From assembly GCA_030411725.1 (NCBI GenBank), contig MU839830.1, forward strand, positions 992,001 to 1,056,000: a DNA stretch of 64,000 bases, given 5' to 3'. The notes under the pieces are model-generated. The model was not told the origin of the DNA. It made no database searches and was given only the letters and a program-made list of their open reading frames with translations. The position numbers were made by a program, and so were the translations under genes. Shown in pieces: positions 38,242 through 48,208 of the stretch (position 1 is its first letter; every line of letters starts with the position of its first letter). The stretch is from Echria macrotheca. Its lineage: Eukaryota > Ascomycota > Sordariomycetes > Sordariales > Schizotheciaceae.

Positions 38242-40669
38242 TCAAGCACTCCCATTCGCCGAACTAAGCCTCCTCCTCCCCCTCCTCTTAATCTCAGCCC
38301 ACTTCTCCCGAATCGTCACAATCTCCCCCTCCTGCCGCGCCCTCTCCTGCCCCTCGCCCAGCTCCTCGAGGTTCTTGGTCACCAGCCTCCGCTTGCCGGT
38401 ATCCTCATCCCTGACGACACGCTGGACGTCGGGCAGATACGCCCACGAGTAGACGGCGCCGAGGGCCATAAAGGTCGCGAACAGCAGGAATATCAGACCC
38501 TGCCGTTTGGTACTGGAGTAGCCCCTGTTTATGCCGTAGACCACCACCACGGCCACGATGCTGCCTAGCTTGCCGGCGGCGGCCGAGATGCCGTGGCATG
38601 TGCATCTGTAAGCTGTTGGGAAGATCTCGGCGGGTATGATGAAGGTGAGGGTGTTGGCGCCTGTTTTAGGGTGTCAGTTCATGGGCAGTGGATCATTGGG
38701 GGATGTCTCACCAAAATTGAACATGAAGTGGCAGATGGCTACCAACACGACCGTTGCCGGGGCACCCGGCTTGTGAGCGACGCCATAGTAGACGCCGCCC
38801 GTGATGAGGAACAAGATGGTGAGAATGATGAAGGAGGTGGTAAGCCACTGGCGCCGGGGTAGGCGGTTGGCGGCAAAGATAAAACAGGCGCTTCCGGCGA
38901 TGGATGCGATGCTAACAGTCAGCAGGTACTGTTTCGCTTGCTCGAGTAATGTGTCGTAAATGGTATTGCAGGGATGTGTGGCATCTGTCTGCCAGGTTGG
39001 AAGCCCTGTCGTAGTCCAGTTGGGGACTATCGAAGTCCCCCCTTCCAGCGTCGAGTTCCAGCACGGCAGACTGGGGTCAACACCGACGGGATCTGTCGTT
39101 GCCCAGAGATCTGAGAGTGTTCCCCTGTTGTCAAGGCTGAAGCCGTAAAACGAAACGTCGAGGAAGAACCATGTCATGGATGTTCCGAGCAGGTAAATCC
39201 AGTTCCTATCCCTTATGAAGTAGTTTCTGAGATCCTCGTATGAGAACTGGACCGGCATGGGCTGGTTCATGGGCGAATAGATCTGGGTGACTCCAGGTTG
39301 GCTCATGGCCATCGAGTCCTGACCGGTTGGTGCGCCGTAAACCCTCTGCGTGTCCCTGAAGGCGTTCCCCGGCTTGTTTTTGACCTCTAGTGTGTAGAGG
39401 CCGCAGTCGTAGAGGAAGAAACGGAAGATGATGGCGAGAAGGGCAGGGACAGCTCCAGACCCGATGACTATCCTCCAGATCCCGTCGACAATCTTCTTGC
39501 ACTCATCGTGGTGGAGAGTGTTGATACCACACTGCTTCTCCTGAAGCCCATGAGCGGCATCCTCTCCAAGCAAAACCCAAACACCGACTAGCTGGGCTAT
39601 AGCTTGCCCGACCGGCTGCATGAGAAACACTGATGAGAGCATAGTAGCCCGAGAAGAGGTACTGGACCACTCGGACGTAATAATCGCCGATAAGGGGTAT
39701 TCAGCTCCGATGCCTTGAGAAGCGTGTTAGAAAGTCTCAGATGCGGACTCATGACATGGTCGTAGCTTTGGAACTTACCTACTCCCATAACAAACCGCCA
39801 CTAAATATTTGTTAGACATGACGAATAATACGTCAGTCGGTATTTTACTTACCCAAGTAAACAAGGCTAGGAATGATATGTCTCCATAGCCCATGCTGGT
39901 GGTGGCTACCCCTATCGTGGAGACGATGACGAGCACAAGCTCGATGCCGTAAAGGCGCGTTCGGCCATATCGATCAGCGAGATAGCCGAAGAGCAACTGG
40001 CCACAGACGGAACTTGATCATGATCAGTTGAGTTGTCCATAATCTCACAGTTATCGGAGAACAAGTCACTGTGAACATGCAGAGACACTTACCCGAGCAG
40101 GGTGAAGATATTGATGACCAGGCCACACCACCTCTCGTGGGGGAAATACACAAACGAGAGGGTAGCAAGAATGACATTGGTAGCGAATAGGTTGTACCTA
40201 GATGACGCACGATGTTAGTCGGACGATGGTGGTGGTGCACAAAGGTCACGGATGACAACAGGTGAGACAGCAGGCTGAGGATCGGAGACTCTCAAGACAA
40301 CAGCACATACGAGTCGGTAAGAAAGCCCGAGGCGGCGACACCCCAGATCCTCAGGTTCCAGGAATTGAGGTCGAGCTCATAACGGAGTTGTTGTCGCTCC
40401 TGTGCAGCATAAACATCACGCGCAGGTCAGCATGCATGTCGGGCATTGAGAAGCGATCATCGGTGGTGGGGAGAAATGAGACGGTGTCGATTGGGTGGAT
40501 GGGCTTGTAGCCGAAGAGACGGACAGCAGCCACCACGGCAGCCGACAAGAAGGGAGAGAGGGAAAGCGCTTGCCTGGCGGTCTCGGGGCGGGAGGGCGGA
40601 ACTGTCGAAGCCCAGAAAGCCCCGATTGCGTCTCCGCTCGGGATCTGGATACATGTCGACTACTGCCAT
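38242..40669 (-). CDS. MFS transporter, phosphate:H+ symporter (PHS)-like
   Basis: Plasma-membrane permease of the major facilitator superfamily, likely importing phosphate or an organophosphate. Minus-strand exons are 40669-40574, 40399-40311, 40197-40093, 40012-39853, 39800-39779 (22 nt), 39713-38712 and 38660-38242, totalling 630 aa. Blocks include RIWGVAASGFLTDS (TM1), the loop 2-3 motif FGYLADRYGRTR, GIGAEYPLSAIITSEWSS (the PHS family's TM4 region) and the late SAAAGKLGSIVAVVVVYGINR. The central loop has a conserved FRFFLYDCGLYTLEVKNK. About 12 hydrophobic spans are visible. Exon 1 is least certain: MAVVDMYPDPERRRNRG ends at CAG followed by GCAAGC, implying a second GC-AG intron (40400-40573); the frame before exon 2 has a stop, so some intron is required. 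The substrate is inferred from family resemblance. Confidence 0.82.
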
Positions 40670-41742
40670 CGGAATCGAGGGCGCGGGGCGGGCAGGCGGC
40701 TCCGAGACGCGATGGTCCGCATGTTGGCCGCCGTCCGGATGCTACTTTTCTTGATGGAGAGGAGCAACAAATGGAACGGGACTCGGGGGCAGAGGACGGC
40801 TCGATAACTACTTGGGAGCCTGGAAATGAACGGAGACAACGTCTGCCCCCGGCCAAGAGCTCCTTCGGCGACAAGCGAGCCGAACAGACTCAAAGTGCTG
40901 GTGTGAGAGTGTGAGCGCGGCCCTCACCTCCCTCTGACTCTGTCTCCCCCTCCTGCCGCTGTGTGTCTTCTAAAAGGGCATCGGTGGGGGTTTGACAGGG
41001 GGGTTGGTGATGGATAAGCCAGGGTGCGTACGTAGGAAGACGAGCTCCCCGCCTTTGGCCCAGCCATTGCATCAGAAAATCCATCAGCCGAACATCTTTC
41101 GAGGCTGTGCATTATCAGAAACACAAAGCAATAGATACGCTGCAATTTTCTGCAGGTGCACTCTTCACCGGGCGAATAACGACTCCAAGCTGAAAGCTGT
41201 CGGTGGATCGCGGGACACATGTTGGAGAAAAGCGCCAAATCGGTAGCAGCAATCTCCACTCGTCACCCGCCTGCGCTACTGTCGAGTGGACCCGGCGAGC
41301 TGGTTTTGTGCGGAGGTGGCATCCCAGCAGCTGGATGGGGGTGCTGTGGCAGCAGGGAGCCTGTGTGGCAGTTTATGGCATGATTATCGGGACATGCTGC
41401 AGCTGCCTCCTAACTGCTGCATCCAACGGCACACCACACCATTGGGCTGGACGGATTACCTCCCCAAGCTCCCTTCGAAATATGCTAGTCACGTGAATGG
41501 TGTATATGGAAGTTGTATTCCCTATAACCAGGACTGGATGGGCTGTAGGTGAGTGTAATGGCCGCTCGTGTAAGCTGCCATCTATTGTTTTTGTCTCCGT
41601 AAGACGCCTTTAAAGGCTGTTGATGTCAAATTTTTTTAAAAATAAAGGCATCGAGTAAAACCTGAGTCGGCCGGGACAGCAGTCTCAACACCTATCCCAC
41701 AGGCCTGCCTCGCTGGAACCATCACTCTGATTGAAACCCCCC
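40670..41742. promoter_or_regulatory. Upstream region of the phosphate transporter with CACGTG
   Basis: This 1.07-kb region lies 5' of the transporter and 3' of the HTH gene, both minus strand. A CACGTG palindrome at 41490-41495 matches the core site of Pho4/NUC-1-type bHLH phosphate regulators. It is about 820 bp upstream of the start and a single copy, so chance is possible. No gene is seen. Confidence 0.35.
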
Positions 41743-42397
41743 CTATACAATACCTTGAGAGTCTGGCGTACTGCTGTGCACAAGCTGCTGGATGTTAGTC
41801 GGTGCCGGCTCCATACGTTGTGTCGGGGCACCGGCTTGTGGATAGGACCCGGCAGCGACCTGATCGGGCCGGTAGCCGACCTGGCTGAGCGCCGGGTCCA
41901 CGGCTTCGGCCCCGTCCGGGCGAGTCGGCGAAGTGGTGGATGCCATCCCTTCGAAGAGCGGAGCTCGGTGTGCCCGTTTCCCTCCATGGGGCCGTTTCTT
42001 GCCGGTAGCCTTTTTCAGCCGCCTGCTGATGGTGGCAGTGCTGATGTCGACCTCGAATTCCTGCCGCAGGAACTCTTGACATTCGTCGAGTTGAGCCTCA
42101 TCATGAGTCTCCAGCCACTCGATCAGTTTCTTGAGACACGTTGATTAGCCACGAATCTGCCAGAAATGGCACGTCGATACCAACCTCGAGATACTCGGGT
42201 TTCAGTTTCTCTGCGTTCTTGCCGACAGCCTTCTTTTTGCGCAGGTCGCCGGTGGTCTTGAACTCATCCCTCCGGCGCTGAATAGTGCGATCCCTGACCT
42301 GGAGGATAAACGCGATGTCGGGAGTGGTGAGCTTGGGCACCTGGAACAGCCTCTTCAGGATGTCCAGCTGGAACCCGTTTAGCGGCCGTCCCGTCAT
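41743..42397 (-). CDS. HTH/winged-helix protein resembling a transposase DNA-binding domain, no DDE domain
   Basis: Two exons (42397-42185 and 42129-41743, intron 55 nt) give 199 aa. Residues about 1-70 read as a homeodomain-like HTH (FQLDILKRLFQVPKLTTPDI, FILQVRDRTIQRRRDEF). Residues about 72-125 are a second, winged-helix-like unit (KLIEWLETHDEAQLDECQEF, FEVDISTATISRRLKKATG). This tandem arrangement, with the TISRxLKK helix, is typical of the N-terminal half of Tc1/mariner-like (DDE_3) transposases. The remaining ~75 residues are Pro/Ala/Gln-rich and disordered, and no catalytic Asp-Asp-Glu domain follows. The frame is intact and spliced cleanly, which argues for a domesticated DNA-binding protein rather than a dead element. 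I found no terminal inverted repeats. The ATG at 42397 was chosen because upstream sequence is not protein-like. Confidence 0.7.
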
Positions 42398-43611
42398 GGT
42401 TCGCCGCCTGATCCGCTGGCGTGGGGTGTGGTCCGCGTAGTGTCGCGTCGTTTGTGTGAAGTCGACAACTCCACCGCAAGTCCGTGCTGTCCCGAGACTT
42501 GGTGTTTGTGGGCTGACGCCCCAAGGGTTAGGGTAGCTAGCTAACGTTACTGGCCCGAGCGGCCCAATCAGGGTCCCCAGCTCGCTTAAAAATCTCAAGA
42601 CAAGTGATTTCGCAGGGGACGTCCCGCATTTTCGACATTTTTCTCCATCTCCAGCTCGACTTCGCACCCACGCGTCGCGCCATTCGCGCGTTGTTGGCCA
42701 GTTGTCCTTGGGCGTTTTTCTTTTTCTTTGGAAACGATGGCGGGATGAGTGCCGGATCACGGGTTGCATCGGGTGTGGTTCGAATGGCGCGCAACTGCAG
42801 CAGCATGGGCATGGCGGGACCATAAGGCCGCTTTGGCTCGGGCGGTGGTTATTAGCCGCATGCTGGCATCGGCCATCGTACAAATCCCAGCGTGCGTTGA
42901 AGGCTCGTGGTCGAGTGCCTGGCTCAGGGCGGCTGCCGAGGACCGCAGCCCGCTGCGCGCCGGCTGGGTCAGCCCAATCGTCTCCACTGACCGGCCCCTG
43001 TCGACCATCCCCCTATCCCCTCCCGGGATGCGGATGGGCAACGGCCACAGCACAACCTCGACTGCCCCATCCGCCGCTTTGCTCGCGGCGACTCTGCCAT
43101 GTCTGGGAGCCAGCCGCGTACTCGACAGCTGCCGCCCCTACTCGTCGGCTCCCATTCGCCCGCCCGACTCGGCTCGACTGCCAGCTGGAGATCCCGTCAA
43201 CCACCGCCCGCCGCCGTGGCAGACGCCGCCTCACTTGCTGGCCTGGCCAGCAGACCTCAGGCTGCTCGCTGCCTTTACTAGCCCTGCTCCGCCCGGCTCC
43301 TTTTTGACAGACCTCGGAACACTATGTTCTGCGTCTCCAGTCGGGCCGCACAAGTGTCTGTTCGATCCCCAGCTCCCCTATCTCTCTCGTCGAGAGATCG
43401 CAGGATTTCGATCCTCTGCTCGCCATATAGGGACACACACCCGTCTAACAGGCCAGGCCCTGGCTATCAATAACACCCGGGTGTGACCGGCTCGCTCAGC
43501 AGCACCAGACCGCTTCTTCGCCCTGCCGCGCCGAACCTCACTCGCGGAAACCCCTCCCTAGACCAAAACGGCCACCGAGCCCCAACACACCGGCCCCTGT
43601 GCGACCCGGTC
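42398..43611. other. Divergent intergenic region
   Basis: This 1.2-kb region separates the HTH gene (minus) and the 411-aa unknown gene (plus) and should hold both promoters. It is GC-rich from about 42880 to 43300, which leaves long chance frames on both strands. None has recognisable domains. Confidence 0.5.
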
Positions 43612-45038
43612 ATGGCGTCATCTCGCCGCTCAGGGTCCTCGTCCTCGTTCAACTCGTCGTCCCTGGGCGCGCCGCCGTCTTTTAACCAGCATGCCAGCCC
43701 AGCCGATCTAACCTTCACACCCACCTCTGCCGTCTCCGCTGTCACGGCGGAATCCACCGCCCCCCAGACGCCCCTGGGGCCCCTCGACTTGGGCCCCCCT
43801 GGATACAATGCCACCATGTAATAGCCACTCGGCACTCTCCTCCCGAAGCCCTTCCCCCTTCCTTTGCCGCTTCCTAACCCCCCAGCCGTGTAGAAAACTC
43901 TACGAGCGTACCCCGAACGAGACGACAGTCTTTCTCGGCCCGTGGGAGGTTGCTAACGCCGAGCCACGCCGAGTGATTTGGCAATGCAGCTACGCAGGCG
44001 AGGTGCTTGAACATTTCCGTACGTCGTTGTTTCTCAGAGCGCGCGCCCCCAGCAAGCCTCGTCCCGCTGAACCGCAGCACAGTTCCGTCGGATTATCCTG
44101 CCGATGTGTTTCCGTACACACTCCACGCGCAGCACCGCCGGTTCGGCGACCCGCGGGAGATGGAGCTTTACCTGACGTTCCGAGAGCCTCACCGAGTCCG
44201 GTACACCACGGTGGACGGTGTACTGCATGACGAGTACATCGAGGTCAAGTACGAGTTCACCACGATCGAGGGCTCGATGCAGTTCCAGGGCGACATCCGG
44301 AGCAAAGACCTGATCGACTGGTTCGATGTAGATGTCGTCTGGTCCGACACGCATCGCCGGACCGACTCCTACGGGAGTGTCCGCGGGCTGGGCACGATCC
44401 AGCGAATGAAGCTGTGGAGGGATCGGTACTCGACATTTCACTATCTGACATTCTTTGCGAACCATCGAAGACGGTGGAAAGAGTACCTCGTGCACGACTT
44501 CGATCGAGAGTTCCGCCAAAGGGACGACAGGCATCGACGGATCCAGCTAAACGCCCGAGGGGCGCGGAGAGGCAGCGCCTCGGAGAGCAGCAGCCATGGA
44601 CCCAATCGTGAGCGCCGGTTTTCGGCATCATCCATCTTCCGGCAGCGGGGCAGCGGGTCAGGCAGTACCTCATCTGCGCAAAGTAGCACTGTGGATGTGC
44701 GATACCTAGGCATTCAATTCACGAGGAATGACCGGGTGCAGGCAGGAACGGACGGTAGGAAGATTCGAAATGGTGTATTGAAACGGTTCTAACGGCATGG
44801 GACAGACTACAGGCGATTTATTGAGTCGTGGAACTTTGCGCATGATGCCGACGACCAGTTCGACATTGCGCTTCCGAGCAGTCATGCAGAGCTCGAGTCG
44901 CCTGAAATTAACGGCGGGCCGTCGACGCAATCACCATATGTCAATGGCGTGGCCGAACTGCCATCACCTGAGCTGTTTGGGGGTCTGGCACCGGTTCCGG
45001 AGCCGTCGGGGTCGGGAGATGCGGAAGACACGCCGTGA
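43612..45038 (+). CDS. Conserved-looking hypothetical protein, 411 aa
   Basis: Family not recognised. Exons 43612-43817, 43894-44018, 44083-44754 and 44806-45038 join in frame. Residues 1-68 are Ser/Pro/Thr-rich and disordered. Residues about 69-250 look like a folded, aromatic-rich beta/alpha domain: KLYERTPNETTVFLGPWEVA, RRVIWQCSYAGEVLEHFLP, MELYLTFREPHRVRYTTVDG, EVKYEFTTIEGSMQFQGDI, DLIDWFDVDVVWSDTHRRTD and MKLWRDRYSTFHYLTFFANH. Many Trp, Tyr and Phe with alternating charge suggest a soluble interaction or lipid/peptide-binding fold. The region beyond about 255 is basic then Ser-rich (SSIFRQRGSGSGS). It then returns to short structured pieces (DYRRFIESWNFAHDADDQF) and an acidic tail ending in GDAEDTP. 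No signal peptide or membrane span. Introns 1-3 have donors GTAATA, GTACGT and GTAGGA; frame continuity through all three supports the model. Confidence 0.78.
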
Positions 45039-45623
45039 ACAGGGCCGGTGGGACCCGGAGCCGGCCGGGTTCGTCAGATGCTGGCCTGCCGCCCCGTTGC
45101 AGATGGCATGGGCCTGGCTGCAAGATTGCGCACTGGCCAGCCGGCTGAATTCCGGTGCGGGAGAGGCGGGCCTGGGCTGCGGACGAACAGGTTTAAGCAT
45201 TTGTGGCAGCCAATGAGTCCGCTGGAAGCGCGCACCCGGCCAAGCCCCGTCACGTCATCCGATGAGCGTTGAGATCAGTCCACCCGCCAAACCGGTTCCG
45301 AATCCGGCCCAAGCTCAGCTGATTGCCATCGCGAACCATTGTCGGAGCCGCTTCACGGCTGTAGACGTACAAGTACGTGCAAAAGTAGCTTCTCAGATTT
45401 TGTATCGGGGGAAGAGCAATTGGACCACACGCGCATCCCTTTTTGTTGTTCTATCACATCAAATTCTGCGTGAATTGGCAGGTGTCATTCCCCGCAACTG
45501 AAGCTATCCCGACCCCTCCTTCCCGCCTTACTTACTCATATCCCATCCCGCCTTGGTGTGAGTTTTCAAGATATCCAACACAGTCCTGTTTCGTCAGTGG
45601 TGCTCGACCGTACACAATCAACA
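45039..45623. other. Upstream region of acetate kinase
   Basis: This 585-bp spacer between two plus-strand genes contains the acetate kinase promoter. A short TC-rich leader precedes the ATG. No gene is seen. Confidence 0.5.
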
Positions 45624-46935
45624 ATGAAAGTCATACTCTCTGTCAACGCCGGCTCGTCCTCGGTCAAGGTCTCCGTATATCGAGCCGAGTTCGGGCAGGA
45701 CCCAGTACAGCTCGCCGAAGCACAAATCAGCGGCTTGACGGCGCCGCCGGCGAAGCTAGACTACACGCGCGGTGACACGACGGTATCCAAAGACAAGGAA
45801 ATCGACACAAAGACCATCAGCCAAAAGGACGCCTTCGACCAGCTCGTCGAAACACTTACGTCTGACAAAGACCTGCCCGAGCTGTCGAGTCGCGACGACA
45901 TCGGCATCGTCTGCCACCGCATCGTGCACGGCGGCGACCACACCAAGCCGCGCCTCATCTCCGAGAAGACCTACCACAGTCTCGAGCAGCTGAACGATCT
46001 CGCGCCGCTGCACAACGCCAACAGCCTGGGCATCGTGCACGCGTGCATCCGCGACCTGCCGGGGGCGCGCAACGTCGCCTGCTTCGATAGTCAGTTCCAT
46101 TCGTCCCTGCCGCCGCATATACGGACGTATCCGATCGACCAGAAGATCGCCAAGAGTAACCACCTCCGCAAGTATGGGTTTCACGGACTGAGTTATGCGT
46201 TTATTACGCGCCAAGCTGCGCAGTTTCTGGGGAAGAATGTCGAGGATGTGAATCTGATTGCGTTGCATCTTGGTTCTGGAGCGAGTGCGTGCGCGATCAA
46301 GGGCGGGCAGAGCTGGGATACGAGTATGGGGCTCACGCCGCTCGCTGGGCTGCCCGGGGCTACGAGGAGCGGTAGTGTGGATCCTAGGTTTGTCTCTCAT
46401 CACCACCCCCTCCCTCACGAAATAAACACTGACAGATAAATAAAAAAGCTTGGTATTCCACTACGCCTCAGATGTAGGCAAACTCTCCCCCGCATCCACC
46501 AAAGACCTGCACATCTCCCGCGCCGAAGAAATCCTCAACAAGGAATCCGGCTGGAAAGCACTGACAGGGACCACCAACTTTGGCGTTATTGCCTCCCAGT
46601 ATTCCAGTGATCCGAAAATGGCATTGGCCTTCGACCTGTTTGTCGACAGAATCAGCGCCTTCATAGGGAGTTACTACGTCTCTCTGAAGGGTCAAGTCGA
46701 CGCATTGGTGTTTGCAGGCGGGATAGGCGAGAAGAGTGACGCGTTGAGGAGAGCGGTGGTCGAGCAGGTTGGGTGTCTTGGCTTTGGGATTGATGAGTCG
46801 GTAAACAAGAAGAAGATCGGCGGTGTGGTCGAGGATCTCACCAAGGAGGGGGCGAGGCATAGGGTGTTGGTTTGTGCGACGGACGAACAGTTTGAGATGG
46901 CTCGGTCTTGTGCTTTGGATCGGGAATTCTGGTGA
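45624..46935 (+). CDS. Acetate kinase (AckA-type)
   Basis: Interconverts acetyl phosphate plus ADP and acetate plus ATP (EC 2.7.2.1). In filamentous fungi this bacterial-type enzyme is usually linked to phosphoketolase, which makes acetyl phosphate; no phosphoketolase gene lies in this window. Exons 45624-46387 and 46449-46935 give 416 aa, near the bacterial ~400. Family landmarks are the N-terminal phosphate-binding NAGSSSVK, VCHRIVHGGD with its Arg/His, FDSQFHSSLPP (the FDTAFH-type substrate segment), YGFHGLSY, HLGSGASACA, GLTPLAGLPGATRSGSVDP and C-terminal FAGGIGEKSD. Intron 1 (46388-46448) uses donor GTTTGT and an unusual A-rich acceptor (TAAAAAAG). The nearer CAG at 46435 would run into a stop, so the A-rich site is required by the frame. 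Confidence 0.95.
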
Positions 46936-47064
46936 TGCGGATATGGAGGAGTTGCGGTTATGAGATATGAACGAGTGAGCGAGCGTTATGATGAGGGTAA
47001 GAATGATATGAGTTATGAGGTCACTTAGACATGACATTTTTCTAGAACTCTCCGAGGTACACAC

Positions 47065-47128
47065 GACTCTTGGGATTTTACTTTTCTCGAGTCTTCCTTT
47101 TATAATTAATCTACAACTTACACAACCC
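47065..47128 (+). repeat. Dispersed direct repeat, copy 1
   Basis: Begins GACTCTTGGGATTTTACTTT and ends with AATCTACAACTTACACAACC. It matches a second copy at 48150-48208 with substitutions and a few small gaps. The two lie about 1.1 kb apart in the same orientation. Confidence 0.6.
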
Positions 47129-47935
47129 CAAACCTAGGTGTGGTCTCCCTTTTCCTTTCTGCATAGACTAAAATTAACCCACAATGAGCCCAGCTACTCC
47201 GTAGCATGCTTCACAACGATCGATCACCGGGGTACGAAGTAACTCCTCTGTCACGGACGGCGTGGGCCTTACCTCCCGTCTAGTGCAGGAAGTATTGAGC
47301 AGGACGCCGTTGTGATATCGTAGCATGAAGGGAAGATTGGTCATAAAACTAGGTCTAGTCTAGCCTCCAGTTGGCTGCGGAACTCAGGAGGCTCCAAATG
47401 TCGAACTTTTATCACTAATACATCAGTTCTGGTTGTAATTGCTTGGCAGTCCGGGGAAACACTTCTACAAGCAAGAGAGAGCATGAATCCTCATCGGGGA
47501 TCTTCCCGGGTTGAAACATGTCGGTAATCCGGCGGCCACATCGACAGCAGTGCTCTCCTCGATTCCTCCGGCCCGGCCTAGGTATGTACGACAGGCATGA
47601 AGTCCATCCATATCGTCAGCGTCCCGCCATATGGCGACAAGTCCCCCTGATATATTCAGGAAGCCGGGCCAGGGAGCTTTGGGCTGCGGCCCAGGACGGT
47701 CCACGGCGGGCGAATCCAGAAGTCGACGACATTAAACGCTTGCACAAGGTGATGCTCTGCCGAGTCGGCGCTTGTCGGTGGTAAGGTTGGTCATATGTAT
47801 CAAGACTGAAAGGGGCCACGGCATCACCAGATACCCCAGCAAACGCTTCGTCATCTGTGTCAGGCCGTTCTGGACGAGAGAAGCTCGGGTCGCTACGGCT
47901 CCTTATGTGTGAAGGTAGTGAGTTACCTTGGTTTT

Positions 47936-48013
47936 GTAACTCTAGTAACTAGCCCTGTGAACTGTAACCAGCCCTTTAATTCCAGTAAGTAGCCCTTTAC
48001 TTCCAGTAATATG
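47936..48013. repeat. 21-bp-period imperfect tandem repeat
   Basis: Three full units and a partial fourth, each about 21 bases, share the core CCAGTAA(C/G)TAGCCCTTT, with variants CTAGTAACTAGCCCT and CTGTAACCAGCCCTTT. It is non-coding, in a gene-poor stretch. Confidence 0.7.
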
Positions 48014-48149
48014 TACGCTTGAGTTACTACTAAGCCTCGAAAAGGGTGTCTTTGGACGTTCCCTTCAGTGCCCAAGCCCTTTAAACACAACCGATCCAGC
48101 GGTCTAGATTACTCGTAGAAACAGGATCCTTGACTGTAGGTAGGTATAC

Positions 48150-48208
48150 GACTCTTAGAATTTCCTCTTCTCCAGCCTTTCTCCAGATAATCTACAACTT
48201 AAACAGCC
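48150..48208 (+). repeat. Dispersed direct repeat, copy 2
   Basis: Begins GACTCTTAGAATTTCCTCTT and ends with AATCTACAACTTAAACAGCC. It aligns with the copy at 47065-47128 but is shorter by a few bases in the middle. Confidence 0.6.

Noticed and set aside
34101..40669. Secondary-metabolite or nutrient cluster linking the Zn2Cys6 factor and the transporter
   Set aside because: Only two genes, convergent, with a 1.2-kb gap and no biosynthetic enzyme nearby; adjacency alone is not evidence.
42775..42800. GTGGTTCGAATGG resembling a tRNA T-arm
   Set aside because: The flanking stems do not pair and no acceptor or anticodon arm can be built around it. No tRNA, 5S rRNA or CRISPR array was found anywhere in the window.
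41743..43611. Full transposon around the HTH gene
   Set aside because: No inverted terminal repeats, target duplication or catalytic domain could be seen around it, so only the gene is reported.
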